Shown here piece by piece: positions 20,010-31,773 of a DNA stretch of 64,000 bases. Position 1 is the first letter of the stretch. Every line of letters begins with the position of its first letter. A program made the position numbers and the translations under genes. The notes beneath the pieces are model-generated. The model did not search any database, was not told where the DNA came from, and was given only the letters and a program-made list of their open reading frames with translations. Origin of the DNA: Symsagittifera roscoffensis (lineage: Eukaryota; Xenacoelomorpha; Acoela; Convolutidae). The stretch is taken from positions 4,748,580-4,812,579 of the forward strand of contig NC_087063.1 of the NCBI RefSeq assembly GCF_963678635.1, in the 5' to 3' direction.

Positions 20010-20027
20010 TAGATAGTAGCATTTCAG
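20010..20027 (+). promoter_or_regulatory. 3' splice acceptor before the eS27 start
   Basis: A T-rich tract ends TTTCAG at 20027, then ATAGTG; the ATG follows 34 nt later. A similar CGATTTCAG|ATAGT occurs near 19940. The same CAG|ATAGT junction precedes AATF. It fits a 5'UTR intron or a spliced-leader acceptor. Confidence 0.5.
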
Positions 20028-20061
20028 ATAGTGTTTGAATAGAAACAATAATAACTGCAAC

Positions 20062-21091
20062 ATGGCCCCCCTCGCGTATGACCTTCTGGACAAAAAACTA
20101 GACCAGGGACGCCACAAGAGGAAGAGGATAGTGCCCAAACCTGACTCGTTCTTCATGGATGTCAAGTGTCCCGGCTGTTTCAGCATCAGCACAATATTCA
20201 GGTACAGAGACGTCAGTTTTTTGCGGAACACGAACGAAACTGAACTGAAAATTAGTCAATATATACCCAATACATCGAGTAAAGACTTTCCACCCCGTTG
20301 TTTATTGAGAGTAATGAACGTTTAAAATGTGCTAGAAAAGCTTGATTTTAATTGGCTGAAAATTAGAGCTTAGATCCGGAGTTAACATCCTCACTGATAG
20401 ACCACTTCGAGGAGGTGGAAGTTAACTTGATCCACATATTGATCAATGTAAGCAAACGAACCCCTGATTTTTTAAATAAAAACAAGTATAATCGGTTACT
20501 GTGCACTTAGCTCAGAATGAATAATAAGCTATTGTAAGCCTGCTCGCTCGCTCTATTCACTCGAATTTAGATCAAAAATTTTAAACCTGTTTTCTCGATA
20601 CTGGGACAACTTTTTGAAAATTTTCTAATGTTTGCATCACGACTGAAATGGCTTTAATATGATATATCTTTCAACCCACTTTGATGATTATTTGTGGTAC
20701 CTGATTTTGCGTGGAATACAAAAAAAAAACAGAAACACTAAAACAAACCCGAATACAAAGTTGCTCCCCCCAGTTTTCAATAGTCGGAACAAAAAGAAAT
20801 TTTTTCAGGCTGAAAAAAAGATATTCAGTAAATGACTCTTCAGTAACTTTATTGTCGCCTCGGACATCACAATTGGATATGCAGGTCCATTTTGAGCGTT
20901 CTGTGGGCATCTAGTGCCCAATTCCTAGTAACAAACAAAATGTTTTTTTTTCTTACTGATATACATATATTTTCAGTCACGCCCAATCCGTGGTTTTGTG
21001 CTCCGGATGTCAGACAGTTTTGAGCCAACCGACTGGCGGGAAAGCGAAACTGGTTGAAGGATCCAGTTTCCGGAGAAAGCCTGAGTTCTGA
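20062..21091 (+). CDS. RPS27: Small ribosomal subunit protein eS27
   Basis: Two exons, 20062-20201 and 20977-21091, with a 775-nt GT-AG intron (ATTCAG|GTACAG...TTTCAG|TCACG), encode 84 residues, the normal family length. The protein opens MAPLAYDLL, has a basic KRKRI segment, the conserved [11 protein letters not shown] block, a C4 zinc ribbon with Cys at 36, 39, 55 and 58, and the QPTGGKAKL and SFRRK end. eS27 sits in the 40S subunit platform/head region and helps its assembly. The intron splits the Ser codon after STIF. ATTAAA at 21126-21131 is a possible poly(A) signal. Confidence 0.97.
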
Positions 21092-21125
21092 AGTGGATTT
21101 TTGAATTGGTGCTATCTTATGATTT

Positions 21126-21131
21126 ATTAAA
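21126..21131 (+). terminator. Possible poly(A) signal of eS27
   Basis: ATTAAA lies 35 nt after the stop codon, in reach of a cleavage site. The match is the common one-base variant of AATAAA. Confidence 0.4.
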
Positions 21132-23055
21132 CTTATGAGATGAACCATTTTTGTTGGACAATCTTTGAATTGAACTGATGGTTTGTTAGATGTGAGTTTG
21201 AATTAAAGGTCATATCAGCCGTGTTAGATTAATTTTCTAACGTAGAATTGATCAATATTATTTGAAAAATTAAAAGAAAAATGATACATAATATTCTCGA
21301 GATGTAGTGAAACATGTGTGAGTAGAAAGTAGCTTTGTGTGGCAGTAAGTTCCAGCCCAAAGCGAAAATACAGAAACGAGTTTTTTGAGGGTTATGATCT
21401 TTTTATTTAATTAGTGGTTGAGATGTTACAATAGGTGGTAATTCTGAGTATAGTGCATGTATTAAATTTCAGAACTATTATGCATAATATAGTCATTTCA
21501 TTTTCAATCAATTGTTCTACTATTTAGATAGTTTTTGTAATTACATTACTCTGCCAAATGAAATGTTTTTCTAAGACTCAATTTTTACACTTTTTTGCTG
21601 AAAAATTTGGCGTTTGAAATAAATTATAAATAATGTGCGAAGTATAACAAAAAGCGATCCAGCTATTGAAATTGAACCTACCACCTATTGTAATATATCA
21701 CCGTTTAGTGAAAACTTACCCAAAATCAGCTAGATCGATTTTTGTTTTCTTTGAGTGAACAGAAATCAATAAATCTCTTCTGAAAACTTTGTAAATAACA
21801 TTTTCCTTCAAAATCGACAGAAAAAAAAGAGGAATTCTTTAAATTATTGGGAATGATTTTTTAAGAATAGATTTTAAGAACATACATTTCAACACATACT
21901 TTTCAGTCAATTTTATTGTGTTATCCCACCTTTAGTTTCAGCAGGTGCATTTGAAACTCAACATCTTGGACCAATGCATCAAATGTCATTCAATAAAAGT
22001 GAAAGTTTTTTCATGAATCAGCACTCATTCAAAAAGCCTCGATCATTCGAAAAGCCTCAATATTCCTTCCCTCAGAATAATTCCCTAACTAACTCACGCA
22101 AGATGCTATTAAAAATTGAATTTTTATTTGTTATTTTCAGTTTAATTAAAATGATACGTTTTTGAGAGTCGATGAACGTATTTCAGGCTTTTATATAGGT
22201 CGTGGTGATTTTTTTCGTTTTTTCAGAAGAAGTCTTAAAACTTGTTCAGGCTCAAATTTACTTTTTCGCGGTCTGACTTTCGATTTTTTAATTTTTAGTT
22301 TAATTCCTTTCTTAAAAGGACGGCAAACTCCACTATCGAACAGCAAAAATGTAAAGGACACGATAAACGTGATAAACTTCTAATTTCAAAAGGGAAATTT
22401 GATTGTCCAGTTTCCCTGAGAAATAAAAGAAATTACCTATTGATCCGGTTCTTTTAAATTTAGTAATTTTAAACCAAAATTTGTCAATCATAATTTGTTC
22501 ATGAAATTAGAAGAGCTGTAAAGTCATTTTTTTGTTTTGTCTTTCGAAATTTGATATTAAAAAAAAACAAGTCATTGTGTCTATTTGTTTGCGTTAATGA
22601 CTGTTTTTTAACTGTCTGTTGGCTATGTTGTTGAAATATAAGAACAGGACAGGTGAAAATAAACAATTAGATCTGATGAAATTAAATTAAGTTTTATTCA
22701 AATATGCAATCAGGAATGTTGAAATTAAATTTAAAAAGGTTTAATTATTTTTCTGTTTTTTCACTCTTTTTTGTATGTGATTTTTTCGTACCACTAGTTT
22801 TTGAACAATCTATTGAAATAAATCAGTACCACTGCTTCATTTATGAGTTAATTATACTTTATTATGGAGCCGAATCACCGGTCACTCTTATATTTTTTCG
22901 AATATTTAGTTTTGCTGACATTATCGAAAAGCAGTTTTATTCACTTAATCGAGAACAAGACTTTTTCCAGTAAACAATTTGTCTTACTCATTTGTAAGAA
23001 ATTGATGTTGCTCTATTATCAAACCGTAGCAAACAGCAACTTCAAGACTCCTTCC
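21132..23055. other. Intergenic, repeats only
   Basis: No supported gene. A segment near 22185-22300 (TATATAGGTCG..TGATTTTTTTCG..GTCTTAAAACTTGTTCAGGCTCAAATTTACTTTTTCGCGGT) matches the two flanks of the short-TIR element near 42.83-43.34 kb and is an old interspersed repeat. Confidence 0.5.
22183..22300 (+). repeat. Dispersed repeat family G, uninterrupted copy
   Basis: It aligns with about 42833-42848 plus 43266-43345, which is split by a 417-bp short-TIR element. It therefore shows the empty-site state of that insertion within the same repeat family. Confidence 0.55.
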
Positions 23056-23061
23056 CTTCTG

Positions 23062-23282
23062 GACCATTTCCCCGTGGTAATGCATTTGCCTTTGCACCCT
23101 ATGGGCTGGAGTCAGAGTCCCGGCCGGACCTTGTATTTTTTTTCAGTGAATGATCTGGAATATTTTGGACTGGAAATTGAATAGTCTGACTTTTTTGTAG
23201 ACTTATGTTTTGTCGGCTTAGTTGCCATCACGGATTTTATTTTGCGCTGTATGCAGTTTTTATTGTAGTTTCAAGTGTCGTT
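23062..23282 (+). mobile_element. tRNA-headed SINE-like repeat, family C, copy 2
   Basis: Head CCCCGTGGTAATGCATTTGCC..GCACCCTATGG..GGCCGGACCTTGTATT; body with TATGTTTTGTCGGCTTAG and an end TTGTAGTTTCAAGTG, as in the 18.5-kb copy. Its 3' body was later duplicated in tandem (23193-23587). Confidence 0.6.
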
Positions 23283-23587
23283 GATTAAATCCTGTAGCTT
23301 GTGATTTTGCTATCCCTGACTGGTACTTCAATAATTATGTTTTTCTTTTTTTTTCCAATTTATTTTAAAAAAATTGATGCAAAATAGCTTTTTGTAGACT
23401 TTTGTAGACTTATGTTTTGTCGGCTTAGTTGCCATCACGGATTTTATTTTGCGCTGTATGCAGTTTTTATTGTAGTTTCAAGTGTCGTTGATTAAATCCT
23501 GTAGCTTGTGATTTTGCTATCCCTGACTGGTACTTCAATAATTATGTTTTTCTTTTTTTTTCCAATTTATTTTAAAAAAATTGATGC
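23193..23587 (+). repeat. 207-bp tandem duplication
   Basis: Two nearly identical copies, 23193-23399 and 23400-23587, each running from TTGTAGACTTATG through GACTGGTACTTC to AAAAAAATTGATG. High identity indicates a recent duplication that includes the 3' half of a SINE-like copy. Confidence 0.85.
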
Positions 23588-23596
23588 CGTTGAATT

Positions 23597-23826
23597 GATG
23601 CAAAATAGTTTTTCTTAACCGAAAAAAATGAGTTGAAATCATTTAAGCCGAAGAAAATTTCTTAGCGTATAAAAAGATAAAATATTTCGATACCAGTCAG
23701 GGTTAGCAAAATCACACCCCAACTGGTATCGAAATATTTTATCTTTTTTATACGCTTAGAATTTTTATTCGGCTTAAATGATTTCGGCTCATCTTTTTTT
23801 TTGGTTAAGAAAAACTATTTTGCATC
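23597..23826. repeat. Large palindrome, about 100-bp arms and 24-nt loop
   Basis: Left arm 23597-23697 (GATGCAAAATAG...GATACCAGT) is matched in reverse complement by 23722-23826 (ACTGGTATC...CTATTTTGCATC) with few mismatches. The loop contains a reverse complement of the TTTTGCTATCCCTGACTGG segment of the adjacent duplication, so the palindrome probably arose by inverted copying of that repeat. It could extrude a hairpin in DNA or RNA. Confidence 0.85.
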
Positions 23827-24469
23827 GGTTTAACGGCAAAAATTTTACAAATAACTTGGAAAAAAAAGAAAAAAAAACATGATTATGAAGTATAATTCAA
23901 TTCTAAGATGTTTTTTTCGACGTATTTATTTCCATCTCCTTTTCTATTTGGTTGCCTTCCGTTGTATATAAGTGACGCAAACCTCCGCTTTGCCTGTGAG
24001 TTGAAAGTCGTATTTTTATTGAAAGTCAGTTTGCCATCAAAATTTGCTAATAAACGTTCATTTTGTTTACTGTTTGCACGGCAGCATGTTTCCCTAGATT
24101 TTTTTCAGGATCTCTTTTGTTTTCTCTCTATGTATAAGTTTTTGACTGCTGAAAATGAAAAGGAACAACTGATTCAGGTTTATCTTCAAAGGAAAGTCAA
24201 CTCCAGAAGAACTTCAGTTGGTATCGTGCGATGAATTAGAGTAAAAAATCTTCCAGCTCTGATTGATCCATATTTAGTAATTTCGGAAGTGTTTCCCGGT
24301 GTTTTTGCGCTATCAAAGTTAAAGATGCTAATTTGTCTTAGCTGTAGATTAAAGATGCTAAGTTGTCTGGGGTCGGAACCCTCTTTTCTTCTTAATAGAC
24401 TGGCCAATGATAATGTCAAGCTTAGCGTCATCTGATTTTAACTAGCAAGGGATAAGCTAGCGATAGGCA

Positions 24470-24525
24470 AGGTCTTTGTAACCGGGTACTAGATTTTCCC
24501 TCCGTATTAACTTTGTTCACAGGAT
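24470..24525 (+). repeat. Dispersed repeat family E, copy 2
   Basis: TTTGTAACCGGGTACTAGATTTTCCCTCCG then TTTGTTCACAGG matches the other E copies; GTAACCGGGTACTAG is almost identical to the 41.46-kb copy. Confidence 0.5.
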
Positions 24526-25854
24526 GACTCAAATTGATGGTCTCCTGCAAATCTGTTTTTCGTCTACTAACTGACAAGTTTCGAGTATGTCTGCATTTTT
24601 TCCTGTTCATTTCGTTCATATTTTGTTTAGGATGTTGGTTATAAATTTACCAACTCAGATTTCAGTTTTTCTTTTTTCCCTTGCTTCCTGCTTAAAAAGT
24701 TTTCTTGACCTAACGGGCTCTCTTCGAGTTCTTCGATCAGCAAAAAAGGTTTAATTAAATGAATTTTTTGAGTTTCTTGTTTTTTTAAACGTTTTTTCGG
24801 CTAACGTGTGTATGCTTAAGTCTTGTCGGCTTTCTTGTGAATTTCGTTTCAATCCCTAATTAGTATTCAGTTGTCTTTCTTGGCAAATTTTGTTTTCGGA
24901 CGAACTTCATTTAGACTAAATCAAGACAAAGATATGAAAATTTTGGTAGATAACTCTTTCGTCTCAAAATCCGTCGGTTAGTTTGCTATGTTTTTTTTTG
25001 TACTGTATGACAAGTTGTGTGAAGCTTCGCTTCGCCTCTATGTAAACATTTTTCTATTTGGGTATGTTGTTTTCTTGCGTACCTACGTACCACAAACAAT
25101 CATCAGAATGAGTCGAGTGATATGTCGTTTTACGGACTTCTTTACGGACTAGTTTCCGTCGCTGTTTAGAAATTACCAAAGAAATCTCAGTTCTGAGATT
25201 AACCAGATTGTTATTTTTCATTTTAATCCAATTTAAAGCAAATAAATCGAGTGATTAGCTGTTAACATATGAAAAACATTGTTCGGCGTTTGAAGACAAG
25301 GTTTTACTCAAGTTTTTGAAGCTTTCCTCAGGTTTTCTCTGCAACCGAAAAATGAAAATTGCCAACGAAAAAATCAGAATATTACGATCATTTTGTGCCA
25401 GTATTTTAAACATTTAAAAAATATATAAATCGTCGAAACGGCTCAGGTGAAATTGATGACGCCCCCTCCCCAGAAGGAGCCAGAGTTAATCAAAAAATTG
25501 TTTCAGTCATCTTATTTTTACCGAGCTGATTTTGGCTTAAATGGTGCATGAATTAATGTTTAATCAAAACATTTGTTTCATTTGAATTTGAGTCATTCCG
25601 ATAGTTGCTGTCATTTGAGTTTTCGAAATTCCAGACAGCAAAAACTTGGACGACCTTGCGTGATTAATCAGTTTTTTTGAGACATATTTTTTGTACAATT
25701 AAAAATTATTGTAGATTTTTCCTTTTGTCCTATTTTACGGCTTCCGTAAAAGGAATGCTGAACGGGATTTTTTTTCTAATTCGGTGGACGCGGTTATTCG
25801 TCTTCCGACCACTTGGTGGCAAAAAATTTGTCTTCTTGTGTTTCATTTTTTTCC

Positions 25855-26035
25855 TGCAAATAATCAAGTGATTATTAGAATCAGTCGAGTGATATATTAT
25901 TTTAAAAACCTTTCAGTCGTGAGTCGATCGACATTTAAAAGTTACTTGATAATTTTCTCTGTCGAGAAAAAATGGTTTGTAGTCTTTGAGCGAATAAAGC
26001 GAGCGAGCAGGCTTATAATAGTGCGATAAGCTTTC
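25855..26035 (+). repeat. Dispersed repeat family F, copy
   Basis: AGTCGAGTGATATATTATTTTA..CTTTCAGTCGTGAGTCGATCGACAT..GCGAATAAAGCGAGCGAGCAGGCTTATAAT resembles 35820-35940. Shorter relatives lie near 25103 and 58468, and a reverse-strand tail lies near 20525-20565. Class unknown. Confidence 0.55.
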
Positions 26036-26089
26036 ATTGGACCGAGAAGTGAAGACTTAGTAAAATTAGTTTTTACCCTTGCAATAAGC

Positions 26090-26145
26090 AAGGGCATTGC
26101 AATCGGTTATTAGACTTTTTTCTCGTAAACATTTTTGTCCACAGG
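26090..26145 (+). repeat. Dispersed repeat family E, copy 3
   Basis: CATTGCAATCGGTTATTAGACTTTTTTCTCGTAAACATTTTTGTCCACAGGA aligns with the other E copies. It follows directly after a family F copy. Confidence 0.5.
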
Positions 26146-26759
26146 ACTCATTTCTGGACTCTTTCACCTTTTCCTCCTCTTTGCAAATTCTGCTCCTCTT
26201 GGTTGCAAATATTAATCCTGGTTTAGCTTGTCAGTTTAAAGATCCGTCATTTTCAAAATTTGCTTTTTATGTTGGTTGTAATTTTTCCCACTCGATTTGT
26301 TAAAATTTTTATTTTTGTGTCCTTTTTTCGGCTTAATAGGCTTCGGTCTATTTTATAAGGGCTTAATGGCCTAATTTTAAGTAGTTTCAAGGTAAACATA
26401 TTTTTTATGCTCATGTAAAATGCTAAAAATCTTATTAGAAATTATTGTTCAAGTTTTTCATGACAATTTTTTTCGTCTTGTTTTTTTTTCTTTTTTTTTC
26501 GCCTTGATAAGTTTCGGCGTGTGATATATCGTTGAATGGCTGCATTTTGCACCTTTCGATGTGCAAAAAAATTTGTGTGTGCGTGTCTGTGTTTTAAGGG
26601 AGAGGGGGACTTAATACCTTATTTGTCTTAAAACTTGAATTTTCTTTGTGCTTTCTCTTTTCCTTTTTTTTCGGCTTGATAGGTTTCGGTCTATATCTCC
26701 TAGTGTAATGATTTTTTTGTATGGTTGTTTTTTTTCTATCTTTCCATGGTTTTTGTGAT

Positions 26760-27000
26760 CAGGAGCCGATTTACGGAGGGGGAGGGGACCTCAAGTATTC
26801 AACCCTCATCAACCAAAGGGTCCTTCTTTGGTACTGTTTTACGGTGTCCGATTTCGGTCGACCGACCCCAAAGTTTTTCTTAAGGCGCATTTGGCGCCAA
26901 ACAATTTAAAATTTGAGAGTTGAAAGCACGGCGAAAACACGATTTTTTTGGTCAAAACCTACCAAAAAGCATAAAAATTTTTTTTGCCTGTTTTAAATAA
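26760..27000 (+). mobile_element. Short-TIR non-autonomous element, decayed copy
   Basis: Starts CAGGAGCCGATTTACGG, a degraded form of the CAGGSGCGGATTTAG terminus. It continues through CAAAGGGTCC, GACCCCAAAGTTTTTCT, AAGGCGCATTTGGCGCCAA and TTTTTTGCCTGTTTT in the same order as the 36.4-kb copy. The right terminus is not recognisable. Confidence 0.65.
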
Positions 27001-30000
27001 GAGGTGCATTATTTTCACGGTACTGTCGCCACAATCATAATTTTTTTGGTCTAAGACAAACAATTCAACCAGGAGTTTAAGCAAAATTATCCTGAAGGCT
27101 GAGTCCAACAATTCTGTCAACGGGTCCGGGGGGGGGTCCTTTTTGTTGGTGAACGTGTCAAATGCCTTCTTGCGTTATTTTTTTTGGAACTGCGTATTCT
27201 GAGTTATCTGATATTAGAATTACTAGAATTAGTATACTCAAAAGGTGTATACAATAATTAATTCGCCCATATTGACGCGAAATGTTTTTTAAAAAAAAGT
27301 GTCTTAAAATAGCGGCAAAGAGAATGCCTTTGAATGGTGCGTGGGGGTATTGAGTGTTCGATTCTGGGGAATTGGCAGGAAAATTTTTTGATAACTCGTA
27401 AGGACTCTTTCGAGCTTTTTTGCTCGAAGCTACAATTTTCTTTCATTTTTCCAGGCAAGAAGTGAGTATTTCTAACGTACTCAGCAAAAGTTTAGTTCGA
27501 AATCATAATTTACTGCGTTGAGACTGATTTTCTCATCGTTGTTTGAAATGAAGCTAGAATATTTCTTACCGTTTCGTTCTGGACTGTGTTTTTTTTTGTG
27601 CCGTCTGAAATTTTCACTGTCTGAATCATCTGATACGTGTTTTGCGTTCTGAAATTGAAACCGGTTGAAACGCGTAATGATTTTTTCATCATCTTCTGAC
27701 CTAATTCTTTGATCGTATTCCAAACAGACTTGTGACGTCACACATTTCAAAGTCATTCACGTTTCAAAAATTGAACTCTTCGAAGCTTTCAAAACATGTC
27801 GAAATCATATGGAGTTTATTCAAAAATGTTTGCGTTTATTTTGTTTTGATTGAAAGCCCCGACCGAAGCAGCCTATCCTTATTGTTTATCCTCGATTAGA
27901 AAGAGCCCTGCTGACTACATTAGGAGTGCTGATTTGGGTCGGTCCCGTGTTTTCAGACCTAATGTTGGTTCACGTGTTTTGGGGGACGAGGCTTAGGACG
28001 TCTTAAAACATGTAATGTGTATCGAGCACGTCCTATTTGATCGGTGATTAAGTCCACACCTTGAATTTCCGGCTGATTGCAGGTAGTTACAGCTGATTTA
28101 TTGTTGTGAAATTGTCAATGATATTTTCATTGCAAAGCAAACTTGACGAATTTAGTTTAGAAAACTTGAAAAAAATTAGAAACTGAAATTTAGACCTGCC
28201 AGATAAATCCTGTCTAATCCGAGTTCTATGTTTTGATTGGCTAGAATAAATGGCTGGCAATTACCTCAACTGGCTTGGCTAATTTATGATTTTGGTTTTG
28301 TAAGAAAGGAGCTCATTTTCAGTTCAAATTCTCCTAATTGTTTGGCCAACTTGAAATCAAAACACAGTTTCACCTCTCTCGCTGTCGTCTTTTTTGAACC
28401 TACCTTGTAAAAATAGATTTATGGTGCTCGATGTTCGGCTATTTAGCACAGGGTTGAGATTTACAAAGAGAGAAGTGATTTATATAAAAGTTGTTTAAAG
28501 TGCAACTTAAATTCTCTCAAATTAAGTTTCTGCTGCCCAGTTTGTGTTTAAGTTGCTCTCTTCGCTGTCATTTGAAAGCCAGTATTTGTCGCCAGCCAAG
28601 TCATAAACTGGTTGCCAAACCCTTTGATTGTAAAACAAAGCTAATTGCGCCCTATTCCCCCACAGGTTATTTATTTTTTGTGGCTCGTAAAACAACTTCA
28701 GCCCAACCAGGTTTATTTTCACTTGTCACGCAGTTCCTCAGCAAGGCAGCAATACATACCATATTACGGCCCGTCGATTCATTTCGTCTTAGCCCAAAAT
28801 TGGACTCTGAATTCTCATTTTGAAAATTCTGCTCCGAGACGTTTCTCAAAATCCCGCAAGTTGTTCAAATTATCAAGTCAGTCGGAAAAAGTAGCAAGTC
28901 AATATTCTGGAGTTTTACACAAACTAAGAGTTAGTTGTGACTTTTGCTGAAGGTAATTACCATTTTGAAAGCGAAACAATTTCGTCGAAAAACAATTTCT
29001 TCAAAAGGTCAAATTTTTATTTCAAAATTCAATTTTAGAAAAAAATTAGTTTGACCCTTAATTAGTTTGAAGTAATCGGGTCAGTGAAATTTAATAATTC
29101 TGATAGCAATTATTTGCGAAGGTTGTATGTTGAAACCATTATTACTACACTTCCTTTGATATTAGTCAGTGCTCTTAATTCGGAAGAAAAGGTTCATTTA
29201 GTCTGTATCCGAAACCCAAACGAAGCTCATTATCAGTCTAATAAACCAAACGCAAACACACCAAACGATTGATTTCTATATTTGAATCCACCCTTTAAAT
29301 ATTCTTATCTCATTCACAGTTTAGAATTTGTTCAAATCATCAAAGAGTTTACGAGTTTTTTGTTGGCACCATCGTACGACCAGCATATTTTCAGGAAGTT
29401 ATCGCTATCTTATTTATTCATTTGTAGTAGTATCTTTATTACTACTCGAAAAGCTATTCAGACGAAAAAAAATACACAAAAAATCTACTTATTTGAGTCA
29501 AGTTATCTGGATTTGTTTTGCGTCAAAAATAGTTTGTTTGTAACATTGGACGCAATTCGGACCAAACTATTGTGTCTCAGCTGGAAAAAATAGCGTGATT
29601 TGATAATGCGTCAATTTTTGTTGAACTACTAGAAAAACAAGGCAGTATTTTCGCTTTCATCTAACCGCACTTCAATCAATAGATTTAAACTCAGAAGTCG
29701 CTTTAAACCCAAGCATTTTTTCCTCTCCACTATTACCTGGCCGCAGTCCCTCCATTAGCCATTTTCTCCTCCGCAGCTTCAAAGCCCAGTTTATGACTCT
29801 GGATTTATTTTTTCATTAGTTACGATTCACTCAGAAATGAAAAGACACTACAGCCAAATACTACAACTGCATCATATAATTCAGCCGACCTGCCGTCTTT
29901 AAAAGGAATCAACCGACAGACGCATCATTAATCATTGTTTTTTTTTATCCCTGTTATTTAGTATTTGATCCTACCCTATTGCTATTGTTTGGTTGCCGCA

Positions 30001-30380
30001 ACTGGAATATTTGAATATTAATCTGGAATTTCCCACCAATCCGTGTATTAACTCATCCTGACAAATCTCCGCTTCTGAAAGCAGATACGTCATTGTTTCT
30101 CCAAACCAAACGGAATAGATTAACCGCCTCTCATTCTTTTCAAGCTTGCCTTGGAGTTCGAATAATAAAAAATTGCAAAAAATACTAATTGAAAAGAATT
30201 ACGTTTTTAAATAATTCTGTAATTGATACCTCTTGAAAGAAGTTGTACAGATTCATTTGTTATTCAGAGAATCATTGCGTAAGTTTGCATTTACATCGCG
30301 GCGGTAGAATAATACAGCCAATTACACTGGTCGAGTAATTTGAAAAATTCGACGCTTTTTAAGTAAATTCACAAATTCTA
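27001..30380. other. Intergenic upstream of Wnt8-like gene
   Basis: No gene that I can support. A slightly GC-richer tract lies at about 27850-28060. Minus-strand frames of 60-110 codons here are Lys/Asn/Ser-rich by-products of T-rich DNA. Regulatory sites of the Wnt gene may lie in this stretch but none is identifiable by eye. Confidence 0.4.
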
Positions 30381-30551
30381 TACTTTAATATGTACTTTGA
30401 ATCTTCTAATATGTGTACCAGTATACACCAGCAGAACTGCTGCAAATCATCGAATCCAAAGACATGCCGACAATTAGATTCGTCAGGGAGTCGGCGTCTC
30501 AAATCATACAGAAATGCGAAATACTTCAGATGGGACACAAAGTTTATTCAC

Positions 30552-31637
30552 ATGCTTTTCTTCACCTTATTTCTAGTTTTATTATCGTGTCCGCAACTGG
30601 CATCAGCTTTCACAGCTGAAACATTCGAGGAACACGCACACAGAAAACACGTAGTGTTTGTCCAAGGAGCTGATAAGTGGACAGAACAGTCTGAAGCGGA
30701 ATGCCAATACAGATTCGAGTACGAACGGTGGCCATGCGACCTAAACGACCACCGGGACATCGTGACCGGAAACAACAAATCGGTTCTCCAAGGAACCAAA
30801 GAGGCGGCATTTGTCCAGGCTCTGACAGCCGCAAGTATTATCCACACATCCCTAAAGCTTTGTTTCGATGGAACTGAAGGTGTTGACTGTGACTGTAAAG
30901 AGGAAAACGAGAACCGTTACGAAGGTTCGAGTTCGGTGGAGGCGGGGGACGTGACGAATACATTTGTTCTTTGCAGCGAGCATTACATCAAGTACGCCAC
31001 CAGGGTATTTGGCAAGTTTCGAATGTCATGGCTGCAGAATAAAGAGGAACCCGAGGACTTCATGATCATGCACAACTCGGAGACCGGACGCCGAAGTTTG
31101 ATCAAGCGCAAATACGAGAAGTGCAGTTGTCATGGCATGTCGGGATCCTGCAGTTCCAAGACTTGTTGGCAGGAATTGCCTCAGATGAGACACATAAGTG
31201 CAGTTCTAAAGAGCATTTACAACAACGACAGGAACAGCGTGAAAACATTGCTCCATACACAAACAGGAGTGAAACACAAGTTGTTGACCATCGATAGCAG
31301 AATGATGCCGTCCAAAAACGCGCTGGTATTTATCGAAGATTCCCCGGATTATTGTGGGTACATGCATGAAAGGAATTGTTCCAAAATTATCCCCCCGCAT
31401 TACGAGCAGGAAAATATACCCGACTGGGAAAAAGAACACAGATCGAGACTGATGAAGTCGTGCGATAATTTGTGTTCGGATTGCGGTTACGACGTGTGGG
31501 AACGACAAGTGAAGGTTTTGAACACGGAGTGCGAATGTGTTTTTCACTGGTGTTGTACCGTGAATTGTTCCAGTTGCGAAGTTGACCGGACGCTTCACTC
31601 TTGTAGAAGTCGGACACCTATTACACTAACCCCTTAA
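30552..31637 (+). CDS. Wnt8: Secreted Wnt ligand, Wnt8-type, intronless
   Basis: I start at ATG 30552 because it opens a signal peptide (MLFFTLFLVLLSCPQLASA); an in-frame ATG at 30390 would add 54 non-hydrophobic residues. The product is 361 residues, normal for Wnts. The lipid-attachment block CSCHGMSGSCSSKTCW has the palmitoleoylated Ser at residue 197. Wnt8-type features are ERWPC near residue 58, IEDSPDYC near 261, and LCSDCGYDVWERQ where most other Wnts have CCGRG. The C-terminal Cys-rich finger ECECVFHWCCTVNC binds Frizzled. Several N-glycosylation sites (N75, N275, N338) are present. It is one continuous exon, unusual since Wnt genes normally have several. Secreted morphogen in Frizzled/beta-catenin signalling. 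Confidence 0.85.
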   Translation: MLFFTLFLVLLSCPQLASAFTAETFEEHAHRKHVVFVQGADKWTEQSEAECQYRFEYERWPCDLNDHRDIVTGNNKSVLQGTKEAAFVQALTAASIIHTSLKLCFDGTEGVDCDCKEENENRYEGSSSVEAGDVTNTFVLCSEHYIKYATRVFGKFRMSWLQNKEEPEDFMIMHNSETGRRSLIKRKYEKCSCHGMSGSCSSKTCWQELPQMRHISAVLKSIYNNDRNSVKTLLHTQTGVKHKLLTIDSRMMPSKNALVFIEDSPDYCGYMHERNCSKIIPPHYEQENIPDWEKEHRSRLMKSCDNLCSDCGYDVWERQVKVLNTECECVFHWCCTVNCSSCEVDRTLHSCRSRTPITLTP

Positions 31638-31767
31638 CAAACTCAACAGACAGACAGACATTTTTATCTCCTCCAATTCGACAATTGAATTGCTATTGCA
31701 ACCCCAAGCTTGAGTCTTCTCATCATAAATCGCAGTAGACTTTCTTCTAAAACTCTAAATGCTCTTT

Positions 31768-31773
31768 AATAAA
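31768..31773 (+). terminator. Poly(A) signal of the Wnt8-like gene
   Basis: AATAAA lies 131 nt after the stop codon, in AT-rich DNA. Confidence 0.6.

Noticed and set aside
27481-27756. 91-codon minus-strand frame
   Set aside because: ATG-started, but Lys/Asn/Ser/Asp-rich as expected from T-rich DNA read backwards; no motif, no splice context and no neighbour support.
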